Below, piece by piece: positions 40,217-50,583 of a stretch of DNA of 64,000 nt. Under the pieces are notes generated by a model. It saw nothing but the letters and a program-made list of their open reading frames with translations, searched no databases and was not told the origin of the DNA. The stretch spans positions 1,054,001 to 1,118,000 of the forward strand of contig OZ024847.1 of NCBI GenBank assembly GCA_964017145.1, in the 5' to 3' direction. The translations under genes and the position numbers were made by a program. Position 1 is the stretch's first letter. Each line of letters starts with the position of its first letter. This DNA is from Agrocybe praecox. Taxonomy: Eukaryota > Basidiomycota > Agaricomycetes > Agaricales > Agrocybaceae.

Positions 40217-40513
40217 AATGTTGAACAGGCTTAATCGAAAGACGGATATGTTCAAAGCCCTCAACCAATAATGGCAGATGCTACCCCTCCATGTGAAGAA
40301 ATGCCTCTCAAACGATGTTTCTGTGTCGGGCTGCTAGGGGATAGGAACGCTCTGGGCGTGCCTCTGCAGTGCACATGAGGATTTCGGGAATGGGAGAAGG
40401 GCATTAGGGGCCCTATAGTTACCACTTATGTAATTAAATGTTTGGTCCGTTATAAGGTTCACCTTTATGGACCCTAAAATAACAAAAAAAAAAAAAAAAA
40501 AATGTTGAACAGG
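40217..40513. repeat. 13-bp target-site duplication flanking the retroposon
   Basis: aatgttgaacagg occurs at 40,217-40,229 and again at 40,501-40,513, directly on either side of the inserted element. The empty site is visible in copy 1 at about 34,910-34,923 (aatgttaaacagg followed by atctacgac). Confidence 0.85.
40230..40500 (+). mobile_element. 271-bp poly(A)-tailed retroposon (SINE-like)
   Basis: Present in copy 2 of the segmental duplication and absent from the same place in copy 1. It starts cttaatcgaaagacgg, ends in a run of about 18 A, and is bounded by a perfect 13-bp direct repeat. These are the marks of LINE-style target-primed insertion. An internal tgttcaaagcc (about 40,250) loosely resembles a pol III B box; no convincing A box is seen, so it may be a SINE or a retrocopy of some RNA. 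The longest frame inside is only about 36 codons and is probably not coding. Confidence 0.75.
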
Positions 40514-40678
40514 ATCTACGACAAATCAAAGCAAGCAAGTAAGAGAAAGAAAAAGAAAAAGAAATTTTTTGAGAAAGAATGAAGTGACAAAAATCAGAAT
40601 CTAGAGTCCTCCCAGCCGTTTTTGACGTATCTTGTCCGACGACGGCTTCAATCAGAGTCAAAGTCTTCACATGAGCAG

Positions 40679-41188
40679 CTATCTAGTACCCGCCAAGACC
40701 TTTTGCAGGCAACCGAAATCTGGCGGAAGAGTGTCCGCGACTCGATCCTCCACCTCGAGGAAGGGGGTTGACCAACCTGTGAGGATTCTCATAGCACTCT
40801 TCTCATAAACACGCCGTTGAATTCCAGATGTTGCGTGGTATATTCCGGACAAGTTGGAATTGTAGCACCTTTCAACCAACTCCGTCCATCCCAGCCTTGT
40901 CTTCGAGGGTGCAGTGGTCGTAGCTTCTTTTCGAGTTCTTCGAGTGGTATTACAGCAACGACGCGCCAAGTTCTCCTTTTTTTCGCCTTTCCATTGGTAA
41001 GGAATCAAGATAATATAGCTTTCCGCCGTATCGCTCTCGTGGCCTCCTTCGAGCCCTTGGGTGCCGACGCATGCGCATTCGACTTCGACCTGCGTATAAA
41101 CTTCGTACCCTCGCAAGCAAGGTGCGATTTTGATGCACAGGAAACCTGACAAGAACGATTCGGTCCCTTGGGCCTTAGCGGGCTTCAA
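40679..41188 (-). pseudogene. Small coiled-coil-associated gene, copy 2 (eroded)
   Basis: Counterpart of the gene at 35,079. The end reads SGIQRRVYEKSAMRILTGWS, TPFLEVEDRVADTLPPDFGC and a stop, so here the A-D-TLP-x-D part of the shared module is better kept than in copy 1. Upstream the frame no longer matches the copy 1 exon, and no start or splice sites are convincing. Confidence 0.35.
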
Positions 41189-41689
41189 TATCCTGGAAGT
41201 AGAATTAGCTTCGAGACCAAATGTTACAGGGCACGATCGTACCTGTCAACATGGAGGAGGAAGAGGGGAAAGGAGGTCTGCTAGAGGCAACAGTGACCAA
41301 TCGGATCTCAGACCCATCGGTTACAGGCCAAAAAAAAATCCAACTCAACTTGATGGTAAAGATGTATAGCTCACGCTCGAGACTCGAAATCAGTTGAACA
41401 GTAATACATTGTATATCTTGTGTACATATAGAAAATTATGGATAAGGAAAAGGTACAGCAGAGGACAAAATCAGAACAGAACGACTCGATCTACGTAGCA
41501 TATAGAGGGGTATATGACAACCACATGTCGCAGCAATCAACATAGTAGAAACGCAGAAAAGAAGACACAGTTGGAGTGACAACAAGCAAAAAAAGAGGAG
41601 GGGGCGAGAAGCGAAGAAAGCATAGAGAGAGAGAAAGAGAGAGAACAGAAAATGGGAAATTGGAAAATAGCACCGCAAGCCCATACATT

Positions 41690-44306
41690 CTACGTCTGGG
41701 TCTGGTATTGTTTCGAGTTCAGGAAGTCCCACTCCTTGTACGTCACCATGGTCAAGAGATCACCCATCCCACTCTTGTGCTCTCCTGTAACGTTTGTTTT
41801 AATTTCGTCAAAAAGGATCTTCATGCTGATGTCTACCGGGAGAGTGTGAGCGGCTTGGTTACCCAACTCACGGAAAGGGGAATTCTTCTCGGTGAGTAGC
41901 CGCATCGCCGCCTCGTTGTTGTAGACTGTCATAGCCCCAGAATCCTTGAACTCGTCGCTGCTGAATTTCGCGCAGTCTCTAATAAACCTTTTCCCCTCTG
42001 CGAGTCGATAGTTGTCAAGCTGCTGGGATGGTGTTGAGCCTGGATAATTTGTAGGTTGCACGTGGGTGGGAAACTTCCAAGGCATGTGTGCCCGCCAAGT
42101 GTTCGAGTCGAAGGGTAGGACAATGCCCGACTTGTCCTTGAATTCTACGAAAAAACAGAACACAGCCTGCCCATGGTCAATCACTATTCGGTAGTAAATC
42201 GACTTGATGGCTCGGGTCTCCTGCATAAACGCAATTTGTAAGCAATCACGCAAAAAAAGTTACAAACAGGGCAGGATGGCTTTGACTCACCGGCATGCCC
42301 TTGGAATTAGAAAACCTGTATAGGTCCCAGATCGCCTCATGCATGGTGCTTTGTGTCTGCTTCAGCTCTGCTAGCTCCGCCTCAAGCGTTTCAATTCGCG
42401 TTTCCAACCGACTCTTCTCCTCTTTCGTCACTGTATGCCGGTCCTCTTCCTCAGTGAGACGAAGTTCAATTCCATCAGCATAGGCTTGCAGCTTCGAATT
42501 ATATTGCTCATGTTCCTTTAGCCCTTTAACAAGAGTTTCTTTTAGCTCCTTAAATTGGCTTTTTAAAGTTTCAATTATGGTGTTCTGGGCGACGTTTTGT
42601 GCTTGGTATTTGCGAACCACTTCATTCGCCCCAGCAATGTCATGCGCATGGGAATCGTTTTCGGCGGCCAGAGTTTTAACACGACCGTCAAGAGATTTGT
42701 TTTCGGCGGTCAGAGTTTTAACGCGGCGGTCAAGAGATTTGTTTTCGGCGGTCAGAGTTTTAACGCGACCTTCAAGAGACTCGTTCTCGGCCGTCAGAGT
42801 GTTAACCTGGTCTTCAACAGAGGAAACCCTGTTACGAAGAGTATCACTCTTGATGGTCCAAGAATTGTTCAGAGCAGTAACTTTGGCCATAAGAGAGGAG
42901 ACCCTGGCATTGAGAGAATCCTTCTCGCCGGTTAGAGCAGTAACTTCGGCATTCTTCTCATCGGTTAGAGCAGTAACTCTGGCCGCAAGTTCATCCTTCT
43001 CGCCGGTTAGAGTAGTAACTCTGGCATCAATCTCGTCGTTTAGAGCAGTGATTTTGGCATCAAGAGAATCCTTCTCGTCGGTTAGAGCAGTGACTTTGGC
43101 ATTATTCTCGTCGGTTATAGCAGTAACTCTGGCCGTAAGATCGACGTTCTCACTGGTTAGAGCAGTAACTCTGGCCGTAAGATCAACGTTCTTGCTGGTT
43201 AGAGCAGTAACTTTGGCCGTAAGATCATCCTTCCCGTCGGTTAGAGTAGTAACTTGGGTCGTAAGAGAGGAGATCTGGTCCGGCACAGAAATATTCTGGT
43301 CGCGCAGGGTAGAAAATTGGGTCGCGAGAGAGGAGACCTGGCCCGTAGTAGTAGCAAATTGGGTCGCGAGAGAGGAGACCTGGTCCGTAGTAGCAAATTG
43401 GGTCGCGAAAGAGGAAAAGTGACTTTTCACAGCTAGCATCACCCTAGCATCCAACAGGTCCTCCTGCTCGGACGAGTCGCGCTAATGCATAGATGGGTAA
43501 GCAGGCTGCAGGATGATAAGAGATGAACGTACCTTAACCGTTGGAGTCTTGGCCTTCAACCCCTTCTTCTTCCTGGGACCTTTAGCATGTTTGGCTTGAG
43601 CTTGGCTTTTGAGTTTGAGGGCTTCGGCATCTGGGTCATCTGTATCTGAATTGTTGTGCATTGAGGAAGGCTCTTGACTATTGAGAATAAAGTCTGAAAG
43701 GGAGGAGATGAGAAAGGGTGATGTGGCAGTGACAAAGTGTGACATACACCGAGTTAAGGAATCACCCTGAAGGGATACTTTGATAGAGCGAGAGGGTTGA
43801 ATGATGAGCTCGAGCCTGTACTCTCTCTCTTCTGGAACCTCCACAAGCAGCCGGTCGTCCAGACCGATTTGTATAAACTGCGTCACCTTGTACACCTCCC
43901 CTTTCGATCCACCCTCTCCTGCGTCCCTGCTCTTCTCCGCCACCCTTTCACTTGCTTCACCTTCAAGTCCCTTCTTAAGTAGTATTGCCTTCAACTTTCC
44001 TGTATCGTCGTCGTCGTCGGAGGTGGAGGAGTCACCTTCTTCCTGATTGTTGCCTTGAACTTTGTTGTCATCGCCGTCCTCACTGACGCCTTCCTCATCG
44101 CCGTCTTCCTCACCGCCGTCCTCTTCCTCACCGCCGTCTTCCTCACCGCCGTCTTCCTCATTGCCGTCTTCCTCGTCGCTGTCTTCTTCCTCACCGCTGT
44201 CTTCTGTCTCGCCATCGTCCGACGCATCAACATTCTCACTTGGCAGTGCTGCTGGGACAGGTGATGGCCGTGCGTGCTCTGGAAGGCCCACTCTGTTCGA
44301 TGACAT
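41690..44306 (-). CDS. Acidic N-terminus / coiled-coil / GNQAAH-module protein, copy 2 (likely intact)
   Basis: Unrecognised family; the better preserved of the two copies. The N-terminal frame (ATG at 44,304-44,306) has a long acidic repeat (about 44,230-44,070), then GLDDRLLVEVPEEREYRLEL and QPSRSIKVSLQGDSLTR, and runs on into a Lys-rich segment (QAKHAKGPRKKKGLKAK) with an inner ATG at about 43,660. After an intron (about 43,533-43,468) a long exon encodes about 400 residues of regular coiled coil built on a 14-residue unit. It passes without a stop into HEAIWDLYRFSNSKGMP. After another intron the last exon carries RAIKSIYYRIVIDHGQAVFC, PGSTPSQQLDNYRLAEGKRF, VYNNEAAMRLLTEKNSPFRE and LGNQAAHTLPVDISMKILFD, and stops at 41,690. 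Whether the acidic part and the coiled coil form one protein is not certain. Oligomerisation through the coiled coil is likely. Confidence 0.6.
42660..42800 (-). repeat. 42-bp minisatellite encoding a 14-residue coiled-coil unit (block A)
   Basis: Three to four head-to-tail units in the coding strand of copy 2, each encoding a variant of VKTLTAENKSLDRR. The unit is two heptads, so it adds exactly two turns of coiled coil and keeps the frame. Not present in copy 1. Confidence 0.75.
42910..43280 (-). repeat. 42-bp minisatellite encoding a 14-residue coiled-coil unit (block B)
   Basis: Six to eight units, some shortened, encoding variants of LTARVTALTSENVD and VTALTDEKDSLDAK. The DNA repeat is clear on the plus strand as gttagagcagtaactctggc separated by about 42 bp. 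Copy 1 has a non-repetitive coiled coil here. Confidence 0.75.
44070..44230 (-). repeat. In-frame acidic repeat (Glu/Asp/Gly codons)
   Basis: Short units such as cctcaccgccgtctt on the plus strand read as EEDGGEEDG repeats on the coding strand. Copy 1 has only about six residues between the same flanks (SETEDG and DNKVQG), so this tract is an expansion in copy 2 or a loss in copy 1. Confidence 0.7.
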
Positions 44307-45784
44307 TGTTGGGGGAAATTGTCAATACCTCTGCAGACTCTCTAGGTCTCTTATACAATAGAAATTCGCGTGCACGCAGTTGCAGCGTGTTCCGTTATCG
44401 ATGTAAAATTCATGATAATCTACTCGACTTGACATTTTTATTTCCTCCGATTTACGCTTTCCCTTTTTCTATTTCTTCTCTTTGCGCACTTTTCCCAAGT
44501 TTTGCCCTTATAAGGCCAACGAACCTTTAACAGGCATTTCGGACACTGGGAAAAAAAATCATCAGAAGCATGTAGCGGTCATGCTAGCCATTATTCCAGG
44601 TAAACTATCGATTGCATCGATCTGGAATAATAACATGCTAGACGGGTCTTCGGACACACACACCCGCGGACGAGAGCCATGTTGTTCATATCTGGGCTAC
44701 TACTTCCTTGTTTATCATAATAAGGAGGATATCCACACCACCTGCACTATTTGATGTCTCCTGATGCCCGAGTCATGCTGACATCAAGGACAATGACGAA
44801 GCCCACAAAGAGAACAATGCTATACACGACGTCGCGCTCCTTCAGGCTTTGCAGAAGACCCTGACTCTATGCGAAAAGGAATGCCAGGAGTCCACCCCTC
44901 GTGGAGAGTGGCACACACCATTTTCAAATCAACCCAACACTTCCATGCACTTGCCGAAAAACGTGGCTTATTTGGTCGACTCATCCAAAGCCGACCAAGT
45001 CATTGTTACTCGGGCGAACTTCGGAAGTGCCTCCTACTTGGAGGAGAAATGGAATGTACATGTGGAGAAGCAGAGGTGAGAGAACACATCCTTCTTTTGT
45101 TGCTCTGCTACACCAGTCCTGACCAAGGCTTCATACAACATATTGTTCCTAGTCATCCTAGGCTCCCTGATAGGGTTCATCTGCAACTCCTCAGCCTTTG
45201 CTCACATCACAACTGCTGGAAACTCACCTTCAATTTGAACAATGAGAAGGTTTCTAACTCGGACATCAATGGTTCCAAAAACAATCAGACCTGTCCACAC
45301 AATGGCCAAACTCTGCTCTTGAGCATCTTAAATTGCAAATTACTCCTTCTCATTCCCCTTTTCTCATTCTCTCTTCACTTGAGATTCATCTACCCTATTT
45401 CACCTCACTTTGCTTGTTTTAATTTTACATACACAGCTAGTACCTGAAGTAAATCACTCTACCATAGTCTGCTAGTATGTGTTCAAGAAAAATAGTCTAG
45501 AAACAGAGCCAAAAGCAAAAGCAACCAAAAAAAGTAGCAATTAAAAAAGAAGACAAAAGACAAAATATTTTCATACCTCAAAAGTGAAATTTCCAAGACC
45601 AAAGGAGTTTATTTATCTTCAACTGAATTGTTCAAATTTACTAAAATTGCTTTGAAAATTGCCCAAAAGTTATAAATGTGTGAATAAAAAAAGAAAATAA
45701 CTAATGGAAAATATCAATAAAAGTAGAAGGTACATAACTCAAAAGAAGAAGAGATACAAAGAGACACTTAAATAATCTTGTATC
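44307..45784. other. Spacer between coiled-coil gene and oxygenase gene, largely absent from copy 1
   Basis: Mostly AT-rich non-coding sequence, very A-rich from 45,480 to 45,780. One plus-strand frame (about 44,780-45,079, roughly 98 codons without stop) reads HDVALLQALQKTLTLCEKEC and VIVTRANFGSASYLEEKWNV. It has no start codon of its own at the left, and I do not recognise it. Its last 65 bases are the only part also found in copy 1 (about 38,518-38,578). Confidence 0.4.
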
Positions 45785-46804
45785 CTAATCATAAAAAACA
45801 AGAGCACGTAGCTCAATTGATTCTCTCAATGGTGTTCCTTTGGGTGTGGAGGGGTCATGGAAACCACTGTGAGGGGCGAAAACAGCAACACTGCCATCTT
45901 GCAGTGAATCAAAGCTACATCATCATTGTGTAAATCAATAATCAGACATGGTACAGGCTCAGATTGAATGTAGCAGAAACATACTGACCATTTGATCATG
46001 ACAACTTCGTCAGGGGTCATATTGTACATGTAGTACCATTTGTGGTTGGGGTTGTACTTGATACTGAGAGTCTGGCCTTCATGATCATCATAGAGGAGTG
46101 CTACGGGTACACTGTCTTTCTCCGGGGAAACACTCCTATGATCACATAGACCTAGAGGCCAGTCAAGAGCTGGATGGCCAATCGGGCGCCAAAGGTTGAT
46201 GATCTGGAAGCGCTTCTTCACCAATTCGGGTGCCTCGTTGGCTGGGAGGTGTCGATGAACGCGAGCGACAGCAGATTTGGCCGTTTGGTCGACGTGAACC
46301 TGGGCGACTGGTTGGCGACGGCTTGGGTGGTCATCAGGTACACCAGGACGGCGGCGCCGGATCGCTGGACATCATGTTAGGTTAGGTTCAAGTGGAAAGG
46401 AAAGGACAAACTCGGTCCTGAGGGAAAGAATTTGAAGACTTACTGTGATCAAAGAGAACAACACGACTGGCACCGGTCAATTTCTTGAGGAGTTCGATGC
46501 TTTCAGGATAATATTCCCTCATGATTTCACCATCGTTCGAAAACGAAGTATGCGCGGCCGGTGCATAAGCATACTGGAACCCGGCGTTGTCAATTGTTGC
46601 GGTATCTTCCTTGCCTCGAATATTCTCAACAACCACCTCCTTCTCTTCACGAGTGAAATTCTGCTCTTGAAGCCCGCTTTGTGAATTGGCATTAACCTTA
46701 AGCCATGGGCGGTCGCCATCCACTGGGGATATAAAGTATTGCAGTTTGGTGGTAGTTGACAACGGATTTTGGCTTTGACTGGGAGGGGATCCGGACTCAG
46801 GCAT
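45785..46804 (-). CDS. CmcJ/NvfI-family (asaB-like) oxygenase
   Basis: Fungal protein of the group annotated as CmcJ-like, asaB hydroxylase/desaturase or GA4-desaturase-like, which includes the Fe(II)/2-oxoglutarate enzyme NvfI. Three exons join in phase. Exon 1 starts MPESGSPPSQ and contains ENIRGKEDTATIDNAGFQYA and EYYPESIELLKKLTGASRVV. An intron (about 46,363-46,447) leads to IRRRRPGVPDDHPSRRQPVA, then QVHVDQT (the H-x-D metal pair), NEAPELVKKRFQIINLWRPI and YNPNHKWYYMYNMTPDEVVM. A second intron joins to CFDSLQDGSVAVFAPHSGFH (likely distal His) and RESIELRALVFYD with the stop at 45,785. All expected motifs are present, so it looks functional. The start at 46,804 is preferred over an upstream ATG at 46,864 because that one sits inside a TATA box. 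The substrate is unknown; the family acts in secondary metabolism. Confidence 0.8.
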
Positions 46805-46853
46805 GATGTTTATGTAGGAAACTGTTGCAGCGCTCGAGATTGAGTTGCACTTG

Positions 46854-46861
46854 CTTTTATA
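46854..46861 (-). promoter_or_regulatory. TATA box of the oxygenase gene
   Basis: TATAAAAG on the minus strand, 50 nt upstream of the chosen start codon. Its position also argues against the in-frame ATG just beside it being the translation start. Confidence 0.5.
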
Positions 46862-46864
46862 CAT

Positions 46865-47272
46865 CGCGTAGCCTTATTCCCATAGCCATAGTATCGATAA
46901 CCTTCTGTTGTCACTCCTTGACATTTTCTGATACCACACGGTGGTCATCTGACAAAAATAGATAGGCACGGTCGGGTTTGGAAACCGCAGGAATCTATAT
47001 TAACCATTTTACAGGTAGGGGTGTGTAGAACTGACCTAAGGATTCATAGAAAGCGGTTTATAGAGTATCTTGTACTACGTACTTGAACGACTCAGACGGA
47101 TTAGACTCGTACCCTCTCGCACCTTGTAGCTACTCATAGCGTCGAGAACTTGTATGCTGGGTGCGGGACGTGCTTTGTTCTTGCTCGTGGCCCATCCTTT
47201 GAAAGTCGCGGTATAAAGACCGATAGTTTTCATGCTTGCAATTGCAATTCGTCCTCAGCTCGCAAAGATAGC
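46865..47272. other. Intergenic
   Basis: Upstream region of the oxygenase gene and 3' flank of the third EH-domain gene. No coding sequence or notable repeat seen. Confidence 0.4.
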
Positions 47273-50244
47273 TTATGTGACACTATCCTGAGTGAATGGT
47301 ACTTGATCCACATGATGTCTGCGTGAAGTCTTCACCTTCCGCCGCAGGATGGTCGTGGCAACGTCTATTTCTACCTCTGCCATGATACTGTAATCAAGGG
47401 GCCTTGAGTAAGGCATCTACAGAGTTAGATAGAACATAAAGCTTACCCAAAGTCCGTTAAATCCTCCGGAGAAATATCATAATCAGTCAAGAACCTTTGG
47501 ACCACGTCTGGCCCAATGTAACCTTTACGACTTATGTCGGATTTTAATAGAAACAGGTCGCCCTCGAGTCGACTCAGAAATTGAGAGTCTTCGGACATTC
47601 TCATAGGCGATGGGGTAGTCGGCGGCGAAGAAATGGATGTAGAATCATGTCGCCCGAAGCGACGAATAGTCCTTTGTGAGAGACTCGACCTTGAAGAAGT
47701 AGATTGCTCAGAGTCACTAGTAGCATTAGAGTAAAAGGCGCCTGTGGGGAATCTGACAGGTGATACAGGGACGGGGCTAGGGATTGATAACGGCGTGTAA
47801 TTTGAATTGTACGGGTTGTCAAAGCTCGGGAAGTTCCCCCAACTGGATTGTTGAGGCACATACGGATCGTAAGGAATAGGCATTGCAGTAGATGGGGATT
47901 GCTCAGAGTCACTAGTAACATCAGAGTAAAAGGCGTCTGTGGGGAATCTGATAGCTGATACAAAGACAGGGCTAGGGGTTGATAACGGTGTGTTATTTGA
48001 ATTGTCCGTGGTGTCAAACTTCGGGAAGTTCCCCCGACTGGATTGATGAGGCACATACGGATCGTAAGGACTAGACATTGCAGTAGATGGCGGGTGATGC
48101 CTCATGGCATCGCTGCGTTTGAGTGTCGAAGGTTGGGGTTGGGTCGCAGATTCAACTGATTTGCTAGGTCGATATCGTGTCATGGTATCCTGCAGACCGC
48201 GGATTTTGGCTTCTAACAACTCATTTTGCTGATCAAAACGTTGCTGAAGCGCCGATACTTGATGTGTTACAGAAACTTGAGTCTGTTGTTCCAAAATGGC
48301 CACCTTCGAGCGCAGCGCCGCTAGCTCTGTCTCTTGTGTTGTGATCGTGCTTCGTAAATCTGAGATTTCTAGTTCCGCTCTCGACTTTGCTTCAAGAGCC
48401 TGCTGGAGCGACGCGCGTAAGAAACGCAGCCGTAAATCGTGGCTGTCGATATGTTTGACATCTTTCGATATTTGACCCTCCATTTCGGTGAGGAGTTCTG
48501 TCAGAGCATCAATTTGTTGATTTTGGACTGTAATTGTCTCACGAAGTTCTTCAACTGCGCCTATTGCAACATCTTTCTCTTCTCGATATTCACTGGCTAG
48601 AACTTGTTGCTCGAGCGCAGTCAGCGTCAAAGAGTCGAACACCTTTTGGAGTTCGACATTCTCCGTCTTCTGTCTTGCTAACTCTGCTTCCAATTCGTTC
48701 CCCCGCAGAGAATGATGGCGGGCAAGTCGTACAGATTCCTGCAGGTCACTTTGAATTGAAGCTTGTCCAGTGAGCACTGATTCGAGAAGATTTTTCAAAT
48801 CGTCGATCCCGTTGTTCCATGGACGTATGGGTCCTTGATGGCCTACGCTTCCTGTGGTCAAAGGCGGAGGGGTTGACCATCGTAATGGCGTTTCAAATAC
48901 AGTATACTCTGGGGGGCCTAGTGATTGTGGTGAAGTAGGTGCTAGCACGGGGCTTTGGGGAAGATCTGTATCATATCGCTCTCTGTCAGTGTAAGATTGT
49001 CTCAATATTGCTTTTTCTTCTGCGGCAGAGGCGAAAGATTGGGCAGGCGGAACGTTACTAGGCGGCTGCAAGGTAGGTGTTCTTGAAATTGTAGTCCTAC
49101 GCAGGGGGCTTTGGCGATGATCTAAATTTTGTTCTCTTTCGGTGTGATACCGCCTCAGCATTTCTTTTTCATCCGCGGCAGACATGTAAGGTTGGGGAGG
49201 TGGGGGGTGATTAATCGACTGTAACGAATATACAGGTGCCATCGGTGTTTGAAGGATTGGAGCGGTGCTTTGGGGAAGACCCATATTGTTGGGTTTGCTT
49301 TTAGAGTAAGCACGTCTTAGCCTTTCTTTTTCTTCTTCGGCAGACATAAAGAATTGGGCAGGCGGCGAATTATTGATGGGTCGTAATGTGCGCGTTTCCG
49401 ACCTTGATATTATCGGCAGTCTTGCTGACTCTATAGAGTGAAGTTTATCTCGCAGGAGACTCCTCATCCTCCTCAAGCGCTCGGGCGAAACAGTGCGCTT
49501 GCTATCCATGGAAGATTTTTCCCTGTCAAGATAGATAATGTATAGCCCTGCATCTGGAAAGAGCATAGACTGTATAATACATACCATAGTTTTGCTATGT
49601 CACTGGGACTCAATCCGTATACCGACTGGAACATTGATGCCAGTTTCCCTTCAATTGTTCTGTTTTGTTCAACTTTCTCCATAAAGAGATTAATATCGAC
49701 TTCGGCTTGTGCTGTAATCTGAGGAAGAGGTGCGCTCGGTTGCAGTGATGTTGAATGTTTGGCACGATTATATGGCTCTGGGCTGGTGGTCTGAAGTTGC
49801 ATTGAAGTGTTCGATGGAGCAGACGGCCCCTTGTTCGTCCATAGAGCAAACTCATCGGTGGTTTCTGTTATTCCTTTTATCCTAGGAAGGGGTCCTAGAG
49901 AAGCACAAATCCATCAAACGGCATTCAACAATTGATAACATCAAATAAATCCCACCTCTCTCTCCTAGTAAACTTTCATCTAGAAACCTGCCATTCTGTA
50001 CCCATCCCATGAGGCGGATCACGACAGTAAGTTCCTCCTTGGAAAGATTTCCGGTACCATTTTTGTCTGCGATAGTCCAAATGTCGCGAACCTGTTTGAA
50101 AGAGAGCCCACTCGCCTTGAAGATTCCAATGGCGGATTCAATACGGAGTGTATCCGATCTGTTCCAACTGCTCGTTTCTAGCAGCTTCTCTGCTAATTGC
50201 AGTTCCTCGTCCGATGGTTGGAAGCTACTCAGATAAAGGGACAT
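47273..50244 (-). CDS. EH-domain / coiled-coil protein, paralogue 3
   Basis: Third member of the family at 14.3 and 17.5 kb, about 30 kb away and inverted. Exon 1 (50,244 to about 49,955) starts MSLYLSSFQPSDEELQLAEK and has the EH core SGLSFKQVRDIWTIADKNGT with loop D-K-N-G-T-G-N-L-S-K-E-E, a plausible calcium site, then IRLMGWVQNG. The next exon begins with the shared GPLPRIKGI and contains an EH-like half (DINLFMEKVEQNRTIEGKLA...YGLSPSDIAKLW). After an intron near 49,590-49,520 a long exon holds a disordered region with three repeats of a PPxQxxMSAxxEKExLRR unit (about 49,350, 49,180 and 49,010), a coiled coil (about 48,800-48,190) and two repeats of a PYDPYVPxQSSxGNFPxFD unit (about 48,060 and 47,880). 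A last EH-like piece DLFLLKSDISRKGY...YDISPEDLTDFG splices to a short terminal exon ending at 47,273. Divergent from NLR 2, 340 bp apart. Confidence 0.75.
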
Positions 50245-50583
50245 AGCGGAAGCCTATGGAACATAGCAAAAACCAAATCGTCCTGCTATTTTACCTCTTG
50301 CTAGACGCAGCGGCTGTGTAACTGAGTAAATACATTCCGGACTTGTACAGCTTGACACAGATACAGAACAAGCCGGTTGCTGACAAAAGGGGCCGTGTGG
50401 CTGATACTGACAGTGACAATGGCCAGAAACTTGTGAATTGAATTGAATATTTTGATGGGTGGTGCTCGAATCCCACGGTCTTGACTTTCAACGTCAACGC
50501 ATCATCAACAGCTGAGCAACAGGCACTGGACTCGACCGCACTCCTTATAAAGGACGCAGGCATAGTGTTTTTTGAGATGTGCG

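Larger units (their letters stand above)
38866..46545. repeat. Segmental duplication, copy 2 (about 7.7 kb)
   Basis: Partner of 33,545-38,865. It is longer mainly because copy 1 lacks what corresponds to about 44,340-45,000 and 45,075-46,250, and because copy 2 gained the retroposon at 40,230-40,500 and expanded repeats in its coiled-coil gene. The junction between copies is at about 38,866, where gaaaacgaagtatgcg of the oxygenase gene meets tatggaccgttcgcgctc of the NLR gene. Confidence 0.75.

Noticed and set aside
42577..43422. 281-codon open frame on the plus strand
   Set aside because: It is the antisense shadow of the 42-bp coiled-coil repeats; the minus-strand frame has heptads and matches copy 1.
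46813..46864. Upstream in-frame ATG for the oxygenase gene (MYKSK...)
   Set aside because: This ATG immediately precedes and reads through a TATAAAAG box, and family members start near MPES-type sequence.
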